The notes: generated from the letters alone by a model not told the origin. A stretch of DNA of 64,000 nt from Larix kaempferi (GCA_027924585.1 BSBM01001138.1:8356001-8420000), one strand, 5' to 3'; shown: positions 23,131 to 34,214, counted from the first letter of the stretch. Numbers and translations are program-made.

Positions 23131-23499
23131 TGCTAATACAAAATGGGAAGCAAATCTTCATCATACTTGTCCAAAATTGATAAAAAAATGGATTATACTT
23201 TTCTTCCTATGTGGGCCATCACCCTAGATTGCTTTGTATACTTCCTATTTGGCAAGTATATTTCCTTACATATTGCCCTGCTTTTAAAAGATATTTACAA
23301 TACAACATTTAAAGATATAAAACTAAAAAGGATCCATACCATATCAATTCGAAATGGTACCTCCAACCTTGGACATCTAGGCTTCTTCTTACTAATTTTG
23401 AGTTGTTTGCTAAATAATGGCCTCTTCTTTGTCCTTTTACACCTCTCTCCCACAATGACTAGTAAAATGTGAAGGCTGGGAATAGAAATAATCTACCTC

Positions 23500-24030
23500 T
23501 TATGTCAACTTCTTTCCTTGTTCAACTTGCTTCACCTCTCTAGCAAATCCTTAATATTTTGTTCCAACTCTTTAATTATGATATTAGTATTTTCATCTAC
23601 AATTTATTTCCTCTGTTGCACGAGGTTCAATGTTTCTAATTGTGCTTCTAAGTCTCCCATTTGATGATTCCAATGTTGTTTTTGTTCCTCGTGCTCCTCT
23701 ACCAATTTCGCCTCCATTAGTCCAACTTTCTCACCAAGAAACCATGACACTTATGGATCTATTCCATATGTCTTTTGTAGTGATTTACCCCTTCTTGTGT
23801 CATACACTTCACATAAAGCACAACGATTAGGATTTTGATGGTTGTCCATTGCCTCACCTATCTCTTTTCCCCTATTCACCAAGACTCCAAGTGTTTTGAA
23901 ATTATGCCCCTTGACTACAAGATAAGGATGAATCAACTTTCAACAATCTAGAATATCCCTCATCAATTGGATTAAACCTTGGCCAACCATTGAACTAGCA
24001 CATTGAAACAAGGTTTTTATACTCCCACAT
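23500..24030 (-). pseudogene. Unassigned pseudogene with coiled-coil segment
   Basis: On the minus strand one frame reads from about 24020 to 23550, broken only by in-frame stops. It shows GQGLIQLMRDILDC, KLIHPYLVVKGHNFKTLGV, CALCEVYDTRRGKSLQKTYG, then a long Glu/Gln/Leu-rich heptad-like stretch (GLMEAKLVEEHEEQKQHW, LEAQLETLN, IIKELEQNIKDLLER). Keeping one frame over about 150 codons indicates former coding sequence. Stops fall near 23930, 23752, 23643 and 23560. I do not recognise the family; a DNA-transposon protein is possible, but no catalytic motif is visible. Confidence 0.5.
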
Positions 24031-24915
24031 GTGATCATCCATCCCATCTATGCATAAAATATGATCCCAACCTGAAGAGGCTTGACATGAAGAATTACCG
24101 AATGGATGTGTGAAGTACTACATCTTAATTGTTGATGTGTTGGTCATGAGGCTAACTCCATTCCTTAACCACCATTGTCTGCATAATTTGTTGTCATTTC
24201 ATTAATTGAAGTATACATAAAAATATCATGGGAGGTGGCTTAGAGTTATAACACCCCCATTTTGCCATAAATTTCCTCTTTTTAGATTTAATGTAAATTT
24301 TGCATAATGATTAATGTTGGAGTTTTACTTTCAAAGAACTTGAAGGAATAGATTGTTTCAAAGGTTTTTGTTAGGAGTCATGTTCTTTGAATTTGCTTAG
24401 CTAGTTGATTATTTTTTGGATTACAGTGAAAGAACATATGGTTAATGATGATCCCCAACTCTTCAATCACCACAATGTTCTTGATTCCCATGCCTATGTC
24501 GAGCCCTAGTCCTTGACACGGGGCTAAAATCTCTATTTGATTATTGGTTTCTTCACTTAACACTTAGGTGAATACTAGCTTTTAATTTCTTCTAGGATTA
24601 GTTACGATCCCCCTGGTAGATATCATCACTTTTATAGCACCATGTTAAAGGAGACTTATGTTTTCATTAACATGATTGTTCACACACACACGAGTGAGTT
24701 GATTAATGTACACACTCCACCTATTCAATGAGTCTATTATTTTTTGGACAAGGTAAAGTTTTGCCTTGGTCCGCTCATTTTTTCCAAATTCTAGTGATCT
24801 AGTCATCTTAAAATGGATAAAAACCCTTGGGAAAAAGTTCCATGGTTGAAGTTCTCATAAATTGGCAAAACTATAACTTTCACTAACGTTCCCACCCGAT
24901 TTGGAGGACCACTTG

Positions 24916-25517
24916 TGATCTAGATTATGTGAGAAACGAAATGAAAGAGCATATATAGAACCACATACACATATATATTGTAGGGAACACAATTATACAA
25001 TAAACTCAAATTCTATTAAGCGAATGAAATAGAACATACTACAAAATAAAATCAGCTAGAATGGTGGTAGCTTTATCTATGAGAAGAGACGTGGTGGCTA
25101 CGCTCATTTGTGACAAGATGATTACAAAAGGATGCCGAAGGGCCTTTTTCTCATAAGCATGGAGGAAAAAACCCTAAACATCTAAAAACTTAACCCTAGG
25201 ATATGAACCGTAAAAAGGTTTGCGGGCCCCGAGGTGGTTAGTTGATGTGTTAACTTCCCCGGGGCATAACTTTTGTATATGATCTTTGTTTAGGGCACTT
25301 GGTAACCCGTTGGAAAGGTCTAGCTGAGAAGTACAAATTTCTCACATCCATACTACCTTCGGTTATAAATGGAATGTGGTGTCACCAAAAATGTTGTTTA
25401 GGGCCTCCAAATGGCCCCGTAAGTTTTGGGCTCGAAAAACCATAAAAAATACCAAACTGGAAAAACAATTTTGAGCTAAAGGAATAAGTGGGTGGCCACT
25501 AATATCCATTTGGGTCA
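24916..25517. mobile_element. Solo LTR related to 5074-5693
   Basis: The start TGATCTAGATTATG and end TTTGGGTCA align with the ends of the CAATA-flanked solo LTR at 5 kb. The interior also aligns throughout, for example GCTAGAATGGTGGTAGCT, CATAAGCATG and AACTTTTG.ATA.GATCT. Flanks are ACTTG before and ACTAG after, a 5-bp target duplication with one mismatch. The equivalent place in segmental copy B (near 27965) lacks it. Confidence 0.75.
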
Positions 25518-26073
25518 ACTAGAAGGGAGGTTATTTTATCTACTTATCAATTTGTTGTCCATATCCCTCTCTCTCTTACACACACATAAACAATCATGCA
25601 AATGAAAATATAATAATCACATATATCATTAAATTAGTATATATCCATCATATGTACATATCTATAAAGCACCATTTTATGTGGGGATATATCAAACATG
25701 AGAAGTACAAATTTCTCTCTTCCAGACTGCCTTCAGTTATACATGGAATGTGGTGTTGCCAAAAAATGTCGTTAGGGACTCCAAATGGCCTCGAAAGTTT
25801 TGGGTCGAAAAACCATCAAAAACTACCAAACTAGAAAAACAGTTTTGAGCTAATGGAATAGGTGGGTGGCCACTGATATCCATTTGGATCAACTAGAAAG
25901 GAGGTTAGTTTCTCTACTTATTAATTTGTTGTCCATATCTCTCTCTCTTACACACACATAAACAATCATGCAGATGAAAATATAATAATCACATATATCA
26001 TTAAATTAGTATAGATCCATCATATGTACATATGTATAAAGCACCATTTTATGTGGGCATATATCAAAGATGA
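25326..26073. repeat. 374-bp tandem duplication carrying an LTR 3' part
   Basis: GAGAAGTACAAATTTCTC occurs at 25326 and 25700, and the sequence between is repeated up to about 26073, where GAGAAGG recurs. Each copy contains the last about 190 bp of the solo LTR plus adjacent sequence (ACACACACATAAACAATCATGCA, TATCATTAAATTAGTATA). Short GAGAAG identity at the junctions suggests unequal exchange or replication slippage. Confidence 0.85.
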
Positions 26074-27040
26074 GAAGGATCAAATATCTGGAAGTGCAAA
26101 CTATTTTTTAAGTGCAATAATTTGAGGAAAGGTTTACACTTCCATAGATTTGATCCATCTTGACTCTTTGTAGATCCATATCCCACTATTAATCAACTTT
26201 TATGCTAGTAGTAGGACCACTAACACTCCCATTAACGTAAAGATCAAATATGCTAGACTTATGTGTTGATGTAGACCAAACCTAATAAACGGTATGAAAT
26301 AACATAAAAGGAAAGATTCCATCACATTAATTCAAAGACTTAATTATAAATTTACTTCCATATTAACAAAATTCATGATTAAACATTGAAAAACTATAAC
26401 ATTTAAAAAACTATTTATATATAATTAACAATGAGAACTTTTCATACTATACCAAGAGCAATGAGGTAGCAATGTCCTTGCGTCATTGCTAACAAGTGAT
26501 TTTGAAATTTAAAAACCACTGCAACCCTACGTGGTGGTTTTGAAAGTAGTCCATGCTAATGTATGCTATTACTTCTAAGTAAATGGATTAGGATTACATG
26601 GCCAAGTAGCACTATAGAGAATGATGTACAGTCATTACTGCCATTCACCGTCACTCAAATAAAAGGTAAAATATAAGTGGTTACAAAGATCTATAAAGTT
26701 TTTCTATGAATGTGTTCTCTAGGATTTTACCACAAATCAACCTTGAACACTAAATGTTTTCCTACAAAAATTCAATATAACATCTCCTTTCCCCACTCTA
26801 GTAGAACCCAAGGAAGACATCAATGATTAAAGGCAAACAAATTTTAAAAAATATTTTTTAGAAATTTTCATTTAATAAAACAAACTTTAATCTTTAGCAT
26901 CCTACAAAAATTGCTTTAGTATATAACCGATGGGCCCATCATTACATCTCTCATAGTGCAGTACACAATAATATATAATTTTATTAAAAAAATTCAAAAA
27001 ACATGCATATACTAAAAATTGACAAATAATCCTAATACTA

Positions 27041-27300
27041 ATCCAATAATAATTTCATCCCATCTCTACATACAATATGATCCCAACCTGAAGAGGTTTG
27101 ATGTGAATAAGTGCTACATATCAACTAATCTAATAATAATTTCATCCCATCTCTACATACAATATGATCCCAACCTTAAGCGGTTTGATGTGAAGAAGTA
27201 CTACATCTCAACTAATCCAATAATAATTTCATCCCATCTCTACATACAATATTATCCCAACTTGAAGAGGTTTGATGTGAGAAGTACTACATCTCAATTG
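27041..27300 (+). repeat. Three tandem copies of an 87-bp unit
   Basis: Units start near 27051, 27138 and 27225 (AATTTCATCCCATCTC) and include TACAATATGATCCCAAC and AGAGGTTTGATGTGA. A diverged single relative is at about 24048-24120, so the triplication happened at the start of segmental copy B. The 94-codon open frame across it exists only because 87 is divisible by 3. Confidence 0.9.
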
Positions 27301-27624
27301 TAGTGTTGAGGTGTTGATCACGAGACTGATCTCATTCTTTGACACCACTTGTCTTCATTATTTGTCGTCATTTAGTTGATTGAGTTACACATAAGATATC
27401 ATGGTACGTGGCTTAGAGTTATAACACCTCCATTTTGTCATAAATTTCCTCCTTATAGATCTAATTAAAATTGGCATAATGATTAGTGTTAGAGTTTTAC
27501 TTTTGAAGAATTTGAAAGAAAGAGATTGTGTCAAAGGTTTTTGCTAGGAGCCTAAATTTACCTAGCCAATTGATTATGTTTGGGATTTTGGATTAGAGTG
27601 AAAGAGCATATGGTCGATGATAAT

Positions 27625-27686
<62 letters not shown>

Positions 27687-29010
27687 TAAGTTTATAGGTA
27701 ATTATTCGGGGAAAACTCTTGGGTACTCTCTCTAAATGCTTGCTTTCACACACACATATGTGTGAGTTGATTAATGTAAAAACTCCACCTATTTAGCGAG
27801 TCTATTTTTTTGACAAGGTAAAGTTTTACCTTGGTTTGCTCATTTTTTCCAAATTCTAGTGATCTAGTCATCTTAGAATGAATAAAAACCTTTGGGAAAA
27901 AAGTTCCATGGTTGAAGTTCCCATCAATTAAGTGGAACTATAACTTCCAACAACATTCCTACCCGATTTGGCAGACGACCGAAAAGGATGCTAGTTTTTC
28001 CACTTATTAATTTACTCTCTCTCTCTCACACACACAAGGGCGTGAATGAAAATATAATAATCTAAGATATCATTAAACTAGTCTAGATCCAAAGGCAGCA
28101 TGTTATGTAGGGACATATCAAACATGAGAAGGATCTTGAATATCTCGAAGTGCAAACTATTTTTAGAGTGCAAAAATTTGAGGAAAGATTTACACTTCCA
28201 TAGATTTGATCAATCTTGTCACTTGATAGATCTATATCCCACCATCAATCCATTATGTTAGCAACATGACCTCTAACACCCCCATTAACATAAAGATGGT
28301 GATATGCTAGTCTTATGTGTTGATGTAGACCAAACCTCACCACCAATGTGAAATAACATATAAGAAAATATTCCATCACATTAATTCAAAGACTCGATTA
28401 TATATTTACTTCTATATTAACAAAATTTGTGATTAAACATTGAAAAACTTTGACATTTTTAAAACTATTTATATATAATTAATGATGATTTTTTTTCACA
28501 TAATAACAAGAGCCATGAGGTGGCAATGTCCCTTCACCATGGTTAACAAGTGGTTTTGAAATTTAAAAACTATTGCATTGCTAACAAGTGGTTTTGAAAG
28601 TAGTTAATATTGATGTATGCTGCTATTACTTATAAGTAAATGGATTAGGATTATGTGGCCAAGTAACATTATAGAGAATGCTGCATTCATTCCTACCACC
28701 CATTGCTACTCAAACAAAAGGCAAAAAATAAGTTACTACAGGAATTTATGAAGTGCTTCAATGAATGCGCTTGTCAAGATTCCACCACGAAGCAACCTTG
28801 AGCACACAATTTTTCCTACCAAAATTCAATGTAACATCCCCTCTCCCACTCCAGAACCCAATGAAAACGTTTATGATCAAAGGCCAAACAAATTTCAAAT
28901 AAATATTTTTTGAAAATTTTCATTTAATAAAACAAATTTCAATGATTAATCTTTAACAAACTTCAACATCGTGCAAAATTGTTTTAATATATGATTCTTA
29001 CAACGTGAGA
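27230..29010. repeat. Segmental tandem duplication, copy B
   Basis: Collinear with 24040-26960 but without the solo LTR and without the 374-bp duplication. It contains a (CT)n(TA)n microsatellite at about 27627-27682 that copy A lacks. Confidence 0.8.
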
Positions 29011-29778
29011 CATTAATTATATATATATATATATATATTTCAAAAATATATTAAAAATAAATAAATAATATTATACCAATCCCGTAATAATTTCATAGAT
29101 ATCCAAATTCCATCCATAGAGAAATAATCTTATAAGCATAGAAAATCTAAAGAACGAAATGTGCCATTAAGCTTACAACAAGTCCACCATTGGTTACTCT
29201 AACAACAAATTAGAGAACAATCTTGTCAAACATGATTGATATATGCTATCAAAATGAGATTATAAAACCTATATGATTAGAGAAATACAATGTAAAAAAT
29301 AAAGTTAAAAAACATTAATGCAATTAAAGTTTTATTTATTTACATTAAAGTTTTATTTATTTAGTTTTCTTTGAGTATATGTAACTTGTATGATAATACA
29401 TTTTCAAATGGTTGAAAAATATACCAGAGTTGACATCATTGAAGGTGATAGACATATTGATATGGTAGTGGTTGTTCTTATCCACATGAGATGATATGCA
29501 AACCATTGTTTACTATGCAAATACAAGTTGGTGTTGCCCATTTCGTTGATTACTCCAAATGAAAGAACAAAAAATACACCCTATACAAATCCAAATCTGG
29601 GTACATCAAGTGATCAATTCTCACATGACAAAAAAAGTAAGAGTTAAGAAATCAATTCCATAACTCCATTTTGTGGGCGCAATGGAACTATATCTCATGA
29701 TTGAATACATGAAAATCTTATGGTAGCCAAAGGAATCACACTTGGGTGGCCTATAGCACAATATTAGTGGTTGTTGCT
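29011..29778. other. AT-rich stretch, nothing recognised
   Basis: No frame has a recognisable motif. A (TA)n run is present near 29018-29038. Confidence 0.5.
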
Positions 29779-29792
29779 AAGAAGATAAGACT

Positions 29793-30064
29793 ATCCTTTT
29801 CGAGCACCTGAGTGGGCCTAATGGTTAAGAACATGTGTTATCTCCAAGGAGGTCACAGGTTCAAAACCGGCAGGGGGTAGGGTTTCTCATTGGCCCGTTG
29901 TGACAAGGCTCGAAGGGTAGGAGACCCTGGAATAGAGGCTCTCCCCTGGGATAAAGGGTCTCGGGACGTCTCGGCCCATGCTGAGTCACAAGTTTATGGT
30001 ATATCTAGCTTGCAGGCTGTTGGATATACCCTTGGGAGGTTGCTGTTCCCATGGTTAAAAAAAG
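29793..30064 (+). mobile_element. tRNA-derived SINE with target duplication
   Basis: The body has a tRNA-like head: GAGCACCTGAGTGGGCCTAATGGTTAAGAAC (A box at TGGTTAAGAAC) and a B box GGTTCAAAACC about 40 bp on, near 29850. A G/C-rich body of about 200 bp follows, ending in an A-rich run. AAGAAGATAAGACT at 29779-29792 is repeated with one change as AAGAAGATAAAACT at 30065-30078, a 14-bp target duplication. The 69-codon frame inside is not a gene. Confidence 0.8.
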
Positions 30065-30078
30065 AAGAAGATAAAACT

Positions 30079-31135
30079 CCCCTAACTGCCCTAAGATGAT
30101 ATATTTCTTCATATCCTTAATAATTATTTTTTTAAATTTGGAGGCTTTAAATAGTATATAGTATATGCCACTTCATTACCACTTATAACAATACATAAAT
30201 TAAAAAAAAATATATATATATATTTAATGATTTAAAATTGTAATGTTTGTCTCATTCAACACAATATGTGTGTAACAACAATTTGAAGAATTTGATAAAG
30301 TTTAGAATAGGCACAAAAGAGTGGTGAATGAATTTAATGTACTCAATACTGCTGCAAGAATTATATGTAACATGTACATGAATTACCTCAACCTACCACC
30401 CCCTTCCCACTTCAAAAATTGTGGAAGACATCCATTTAAAACCAATCAAATTTCCAACTTTCACCAATTTTAAATCTGCAATTTTTTTCATGGGTCTCAA
30501 ATCCATCATCATATCCACAACAAGAAACATAAATATATTTTGAATGTAAATTGTATTTGTATTTAAAATCATTTTTAATGTTTAGAATAGATACCCATCC
30601 CTCATATTTTTTTTCAAAATAAGTGATAAATTATTAACCATTTATATATCCCATATATCTTCCCATTGTCATCGTTATTTACGATGATTTCATAACTTTG
30701 TTTTGTGCAAGGTTATATTTATATTGTTTTAATGCAACGAGTCGCGCCGCCATCAAATCCTCATCTTTTTTCATACGATTACCACACCATACCCGTTGCA
30801 TCATTTAATAATAATAATAATAAAACCAATAAGACCATCCCATTCCCGGTTCCCCGCATACAGGGGTCAAGTGGTTTCTGGTAGCGCCTTATCCATATGA
30901 CCACACCCCCAAACTCCACCCTGCCCACAAACCTAACGGCAGCGGGAAAGGGCCGGCTTTTCGTTCTTCGTGTTTTCTCATTCTCGGCTCCTTCCGAACC
31001 CCCAAAATCCGTGCCCCTAAAACTACAAGCACCGCCCACTAACGATCGCAGCAGATGCACATTTTACTTCTAGAATCCAGGAAGAGAAGAATTCATTTCC
31101 AGCGGTTTTGACAGTCGGAAAACAGGGAAACTAAG
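30079..31135 (+). promoter_or_regulatory. Upstream region of the DEK_C/SWIB-type gene
   Basis: About 30100-30720 is AT-rich. From about 30735 the sequence becomes GC-richer with several CpGs (GAGTCGCGCCGCC, AAAGGGCCGGCTTTT, CTAACGATCGCAGC), as expected for a plant promoter and 5' UTR. A TATATTTATATTG run at about 30714 could serve as a TATA region, but the transcription start cannot be placed. The 93-codon minus-strand frame 31060-30779 is probably chance. Confidence 0.4.
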
Positions 31136-31482
31136 ATGGTTTCCGAGCAAGAAATCGCAGAGCGCCTGAAGGAAATTCTGCAGACCGCGGACTTAACGAC
31201 CACTACGACTGCGAGCATACGGCGTAAGCTGGAAGAGGAACTGGGAATTGATTTGACGAGCAAGAAGGCCTTCATCAGAGAGCAAGTAGACCTTTATTTA
31301 TTGCAGCAACAGCAGCTACTGGAGAACAATGAGGTCAAGCAAGAATACGACGAGGGCTTAGAAAATGAGGTTAAAGTGGAGGTTAAAGAGGAAGAACAGT
31401 CTTCTGAACAGCCCGGCGATGAAGAAGAGGATGACGAAGAAGACGAGGTCGAAGGAAGTGGCAAGCGAAGCAAGAAAAGCAG
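31136..31482 (+). CDS. Exon 1 of a DEK_C-domain (SWIB/UAF30-like) protein
   Basis: The exon starts at ATG in AAGATGG and encodes 115 residues plus two bases before AG|GTACCC at 31483, a good splice donor. Residues 1-60 form a DEK C-terminal-like helical domain (VSEQEIAERLKEILQTADL, TTTTASIRRKLEEELGIDL, KKAFIREQVDLYL). Residues 65-105 are strongly acidic (runs of E/D), followed by basic KRSKKSR. In plants this N-terminal arrangement belongs to proteins that carry one or more SWIB/MDM2 domains downstream (UAF30-like, chromatin/RNA polymerase I-linked transcription). No SWIB domain is found in the following 32 kb. The gene therefore either has a very long first intron filled with transposons or is truncated here. 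Codon usage is unlike that of the surrounding elements. Confidence 0.75.
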
Positions 31483-31859
31483 GTACCCATTTCACCGTTT
31501 CCCTCGCATTTTACCACAATTTTGAATATAAGTCGATTGCTTCTTTTCCAGTCCGTCAGCATAACATTAGTTAGTTATGGCACAGGTGATTCATTTTTAG
31601 GAAATGGGTTTAAATCGAAGCCGCTGTAGCCTGGAGCTTCACCATGGTGGAAACAGTCCCGGGCTTTTTGAATTAGGGCTTGTTTTGTGGGTTTCGAACT
31701 CGAGACCTGCTGCTGAATTTTAAAGCGTGCCTCCTTTTTTTTGTAAAGGAAACCTGGCACTTATCTCATGTCACATGTTTGAATAATGAAACGCTCTTGT
31801 AAATAAAGGGTTTTAAGGAATGTAAAAGATCACTTTATTTTTTTTTATGGGAACTTTTA

Positions 31860-32660
31860 GTATGGAAATTAACATACTCATCACCTCCATTTACAGAAAT
31901 AGGATTGACCGAAAAGATGGATGTCCAAAACAATAACAGTTTGAGTCTTTGAGAGGATAGGCAGCTTTCGTGTGCATTAACATGGTCTTTGCATGCAACT
32001 TGGACAAGCCAAATTATAATATGCCTTGTGCATTCTGATGATCTTATGGAATTAAACTTCATGTTTTTTTGGAGCAGGCAGGAAAAAAGCAGATGACAGG
32101 AAGAAAATTAATATTCTCTTACTGAGCCCTTACTGTTTTGAATCCTTTTTTAAGCCTCTACTGGCTTAAAGGGCCTAGCTTTCAGATCCTATAGCGTAAG
32201 TGTTTGTTAATGACACTTGTAATCCATCTACTGCCAAATTGGCATCGATGTCTATGCTAATGCTTCTATAATAGCTCTTAGCAAGGTGAACTCATGGGAA
32301 CACCTGCTCCATTTTTGCTGGGTTACCTTCTTGTCTTTTTGCTTAGAACATAGCAGCTGCTACTGAATAAAAAATGGGAGTAGGCTATGTGGGTGTCTAC
32401 AATGAAATAACACAACATTGATCAAAATACCAATGCTGGAAACATCATTTCAGGGAAGATATCGCTGAGGAAAATATTGACAAGAAGAAACTTCAACTTG
32501 AAGAATTAAGAAAATATTGAAAAAAGCGACAACTCGAAAAACTCAAGAGAAATTGGAAATGTCAGGAGAAATCAGAGATATTTGCAACACTGCAAAATAC
32601 AGCAATTGTAGTCAAGATATGGCAAGATAAAACTTCTCTATTCAACACATTGTTTTAATA
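31860..32660. repeat. Dispersed duplicate, copy 1 (pairs with 55410-56520)
   Basis: The shared stretches, in the same order and orientation, are GTAGCTTTCGTGT..CATAAACATGGTCTTT, CAACTTGGACAAGCCAAATTAT, a GGAGCARGCAGGAA...AAGAAAATTAAT segment, ATAAAGGG, TGCTTCTATAATAGCTCTTA, AGTAGGCTAYGTGG and AAGATATGGCAAGATAAAACTTC. This copy lies just 3' of the SWIB-type exon 1. A small exon in 32084-32115 (after GCAG, reading KKADDRKK in the right phase) is conceivable but unproven. Confidence 0.65.
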
Positions 32661-33240
32661 ACTGGTCGACTCGGACATGGTTGAGTTGATTGAGTTGACC
32701 CCCCTGGGTTATGAATTGGTCCTTAAATTGGCTCGGTCGATTGGACATTGACTCGGTTGGTTCGGCACCAAATCGATCAAATCGGCTGAGTCCCTCATAA
32801 GGCCGAGTCCCTCATAACTGAGTCGAGTCCGATAGTGATAGAATCAAACCTAGAATTACAATATAAAATTCTTAAAGTAAAAGTTTTCATTTATATTTCC
32901 TTTAATATAAATAAATGGAAGCATTTACTTAAATTTTTTATATTATTATTAATTGTTTTCAGGATGTTTGAGAGGGGTTATGAATCGGTCCTTAAATTGG
33001 CTTGGTTGATCGAACATTGACTCGGTTGGTTCGGCACCAAACCGGTCAAATCGGCCGAGTCCCTCATAACTGGGTCGAGTCCGACAGTGATAGAATCAAA
33101 CCTAGAATTACAATAGAAAATTCTTAAAGTAAAAGTTTTCATTTATATTTCCTTTAATATAAATTAATGGAAACTTTAACTTAAATTTTTTATATTATCA
33201 TTAATTGTTTCAGGATGTTTGAGAGGGGTTCCAACCTCAT
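32650..33240. repeat. GAGTCG-rich repeat, 269-bp tandem duplication
   Basis: The sequence from GTTATGAATTGGTCC (32708) to GTTTGAGAGGGG is repeated from GTTATGAATCGGTCC (32977), with few changes. Each unit opens with about 120 bp rich in GACTCGG / CGAGTC / GGCCGAGTCCC motifs, then about 150 bp of AT-rich sequence (AAGTAAAAGTTTTCATTTATATTTCC). Short relatives of the GAGTC-rich part occur at 33673-33745 and 58411-58570. Confidence 0.85.
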
Positions 33241-33672
33241 TGGGCCTCATATGATGAAAATAGAATTTCACAGCCCATCCAAAATTCAGCAGAGTTAACA
33301 GTTTTCAGAATTCCAGTTAATTGAACTACATCAAACTAAAGACAAGTCCACTAAACCATCAAAAGATGCCAAATGTCACCCTACTCTTCGACTACATGCC
33401 ACTTGCAAAATGTAGACCTGTTAAAAAATAAACATGCCAAAGGATGGTCCTATAGCTCATGTAGAGGATCCCATTTCCATTTGTGGTGATAGGTTTTGTG
33501 ATTGATCATGTTGATTAGTAATATGTAGTAGGTTAGTACCTTGTAGGCTTGTAGCATGTTGTGTATTGGATTCTAGAGGCCATTTAAAGTTTCATTGATT
33601 ATGTATTTTGTTTCATATATGTATTGCACTCAGTGCCATTTTGATATATTCATCCTTACATGGTATATACTC
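33241..33672. other. Non-coding stretch, nothing recognised
   Basis: No open frame of interest and no repeat seen within the window. Confidence 0.5.
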
Positions 33673-33745
33673 TTGTTTTAAAAATTGTTCAACTTGGACT
33701 TGGACTCGGTCGAGTTGATCCTGATTCTAGCTGAGTCGGCCTGCA
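33673..33745. repeat. Short GAGTC-rich repeat copy
   Basis: TTGTTTTAAAAATTG is followed by GGACTCGGTCGAGTTGATCC and AGCTGAGTCGGCCTGCAA. It resembles 58411-58500 (GTTTTAAAACTCGG ... CTGAGTCGGCCTACAA) and the head of 32650-32790. Confidence 0.7.
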
Positions 33746-34200
33746 ATTCTAACCATCATGGAATTGGAATATGGAGAATAACACCTTTTCTTGCTCTTCC
33801 CTTTGTCTAGTTGGGAGGCTAAATTGGCTTGTAGATCGACTTCACGATTGAGTTCTCTAAGTACATGGAAGAAGCTAATGTCCCAGAACCTTAGAGCTTC
33901 TTGTTTGATTAAGGTAATCAACCTGGCAAGAGGTGGATTGGGAGTTTGTCTATCCTTGTTCATATGTTTGATTAGAATCGTCGAGTCTCCTATTACTAAA
34001 ACAACTGTCTTGGTTGCATTGCTGCTCTGGAGTCCTTGAAGCAGTGCGCAGGCCTTCACTTGATTATCTGTGGCTTTTCCAACTCTCCATGCGTAGGCCT
34101 TCACTTGATTATCTTTGGCTTTTCCAACTCTCCATGCGTTGTTGGTCACCTTGTTTCCGTCGAGATCAAAGATGATCTTGCCCCTCCCCCCTCCCCGCAC
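33727..34200 (-). pseudogene. LINE RNase H remnant with internal duplication
   Basis: On the minus strand, reading from 34200, the frame gives IIFDLDGNKVTNNAWRVGKA, a second AWRVGKATDNQVKA, then CALLQGLQ, VVLVIGDSTILIKHMN, ISFFHVLRELNREVDLQANLA. This is the non-LTR RNase H pattern, and it resembles the C-terminus of the intact LINE next to it. The 14-residue AWRVGKA.DNQVKA block is present twice (42-bp duplication). The first catalytic Asp (FFDGAS) is not present, and Glu is replaced by Lys in NQVKA. It is an older LINE fragment lying directly beside the 34229-40698 insertion. Confidence 0.75.
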
Positions 34201-34214
34201 CTAGCACCTCGACA

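Larger units (their letters stand above)
24040..26960. repeat. Segmental tandem duplication, copy A
   Basis: This stretch is collinear with 27240-29010. Shared landmarks include TTAGAGTTATAACACC (24250 / 27415), GTTCCATGGTTGAAGTTC (24837 / 27902), ACACTTCCATAGATTTGATC (26137 / 28193) and ATTTTCATTTAATAAAACAAA (26866 / 28914). Divergence is considerable. Copy A additionally contains a solo LTR (24916-25517) and a 374-bp tandem duplication. No coding potential was recognised. Confidence 0.8.

Noticed and set aside
27019-27303. 94-codon frame with three internal repeats
   Set aside because: It is produced by three tandem copies of an 87-bp unit; 87 is a multiple of 3, so the frame stays open by arithmetic.
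29890-30099. 69-codon frame
   Set aside because: It lies inside the body of the SINE with target duplications.
30779-31060. 93-codon minus-strand frame in the promoter region of the SWIB-type exon
   Set aside because: GC-rich 5' region shadow without a family motif.
32455-32620. Possible second SWIB-gene exon after TTTCAG at 32453
   Set aside because: The A-rich frame hits a stop after about 20 codons and is made of repeated GAAAATATTGA/AACTCGA words, more like a simple repeat.
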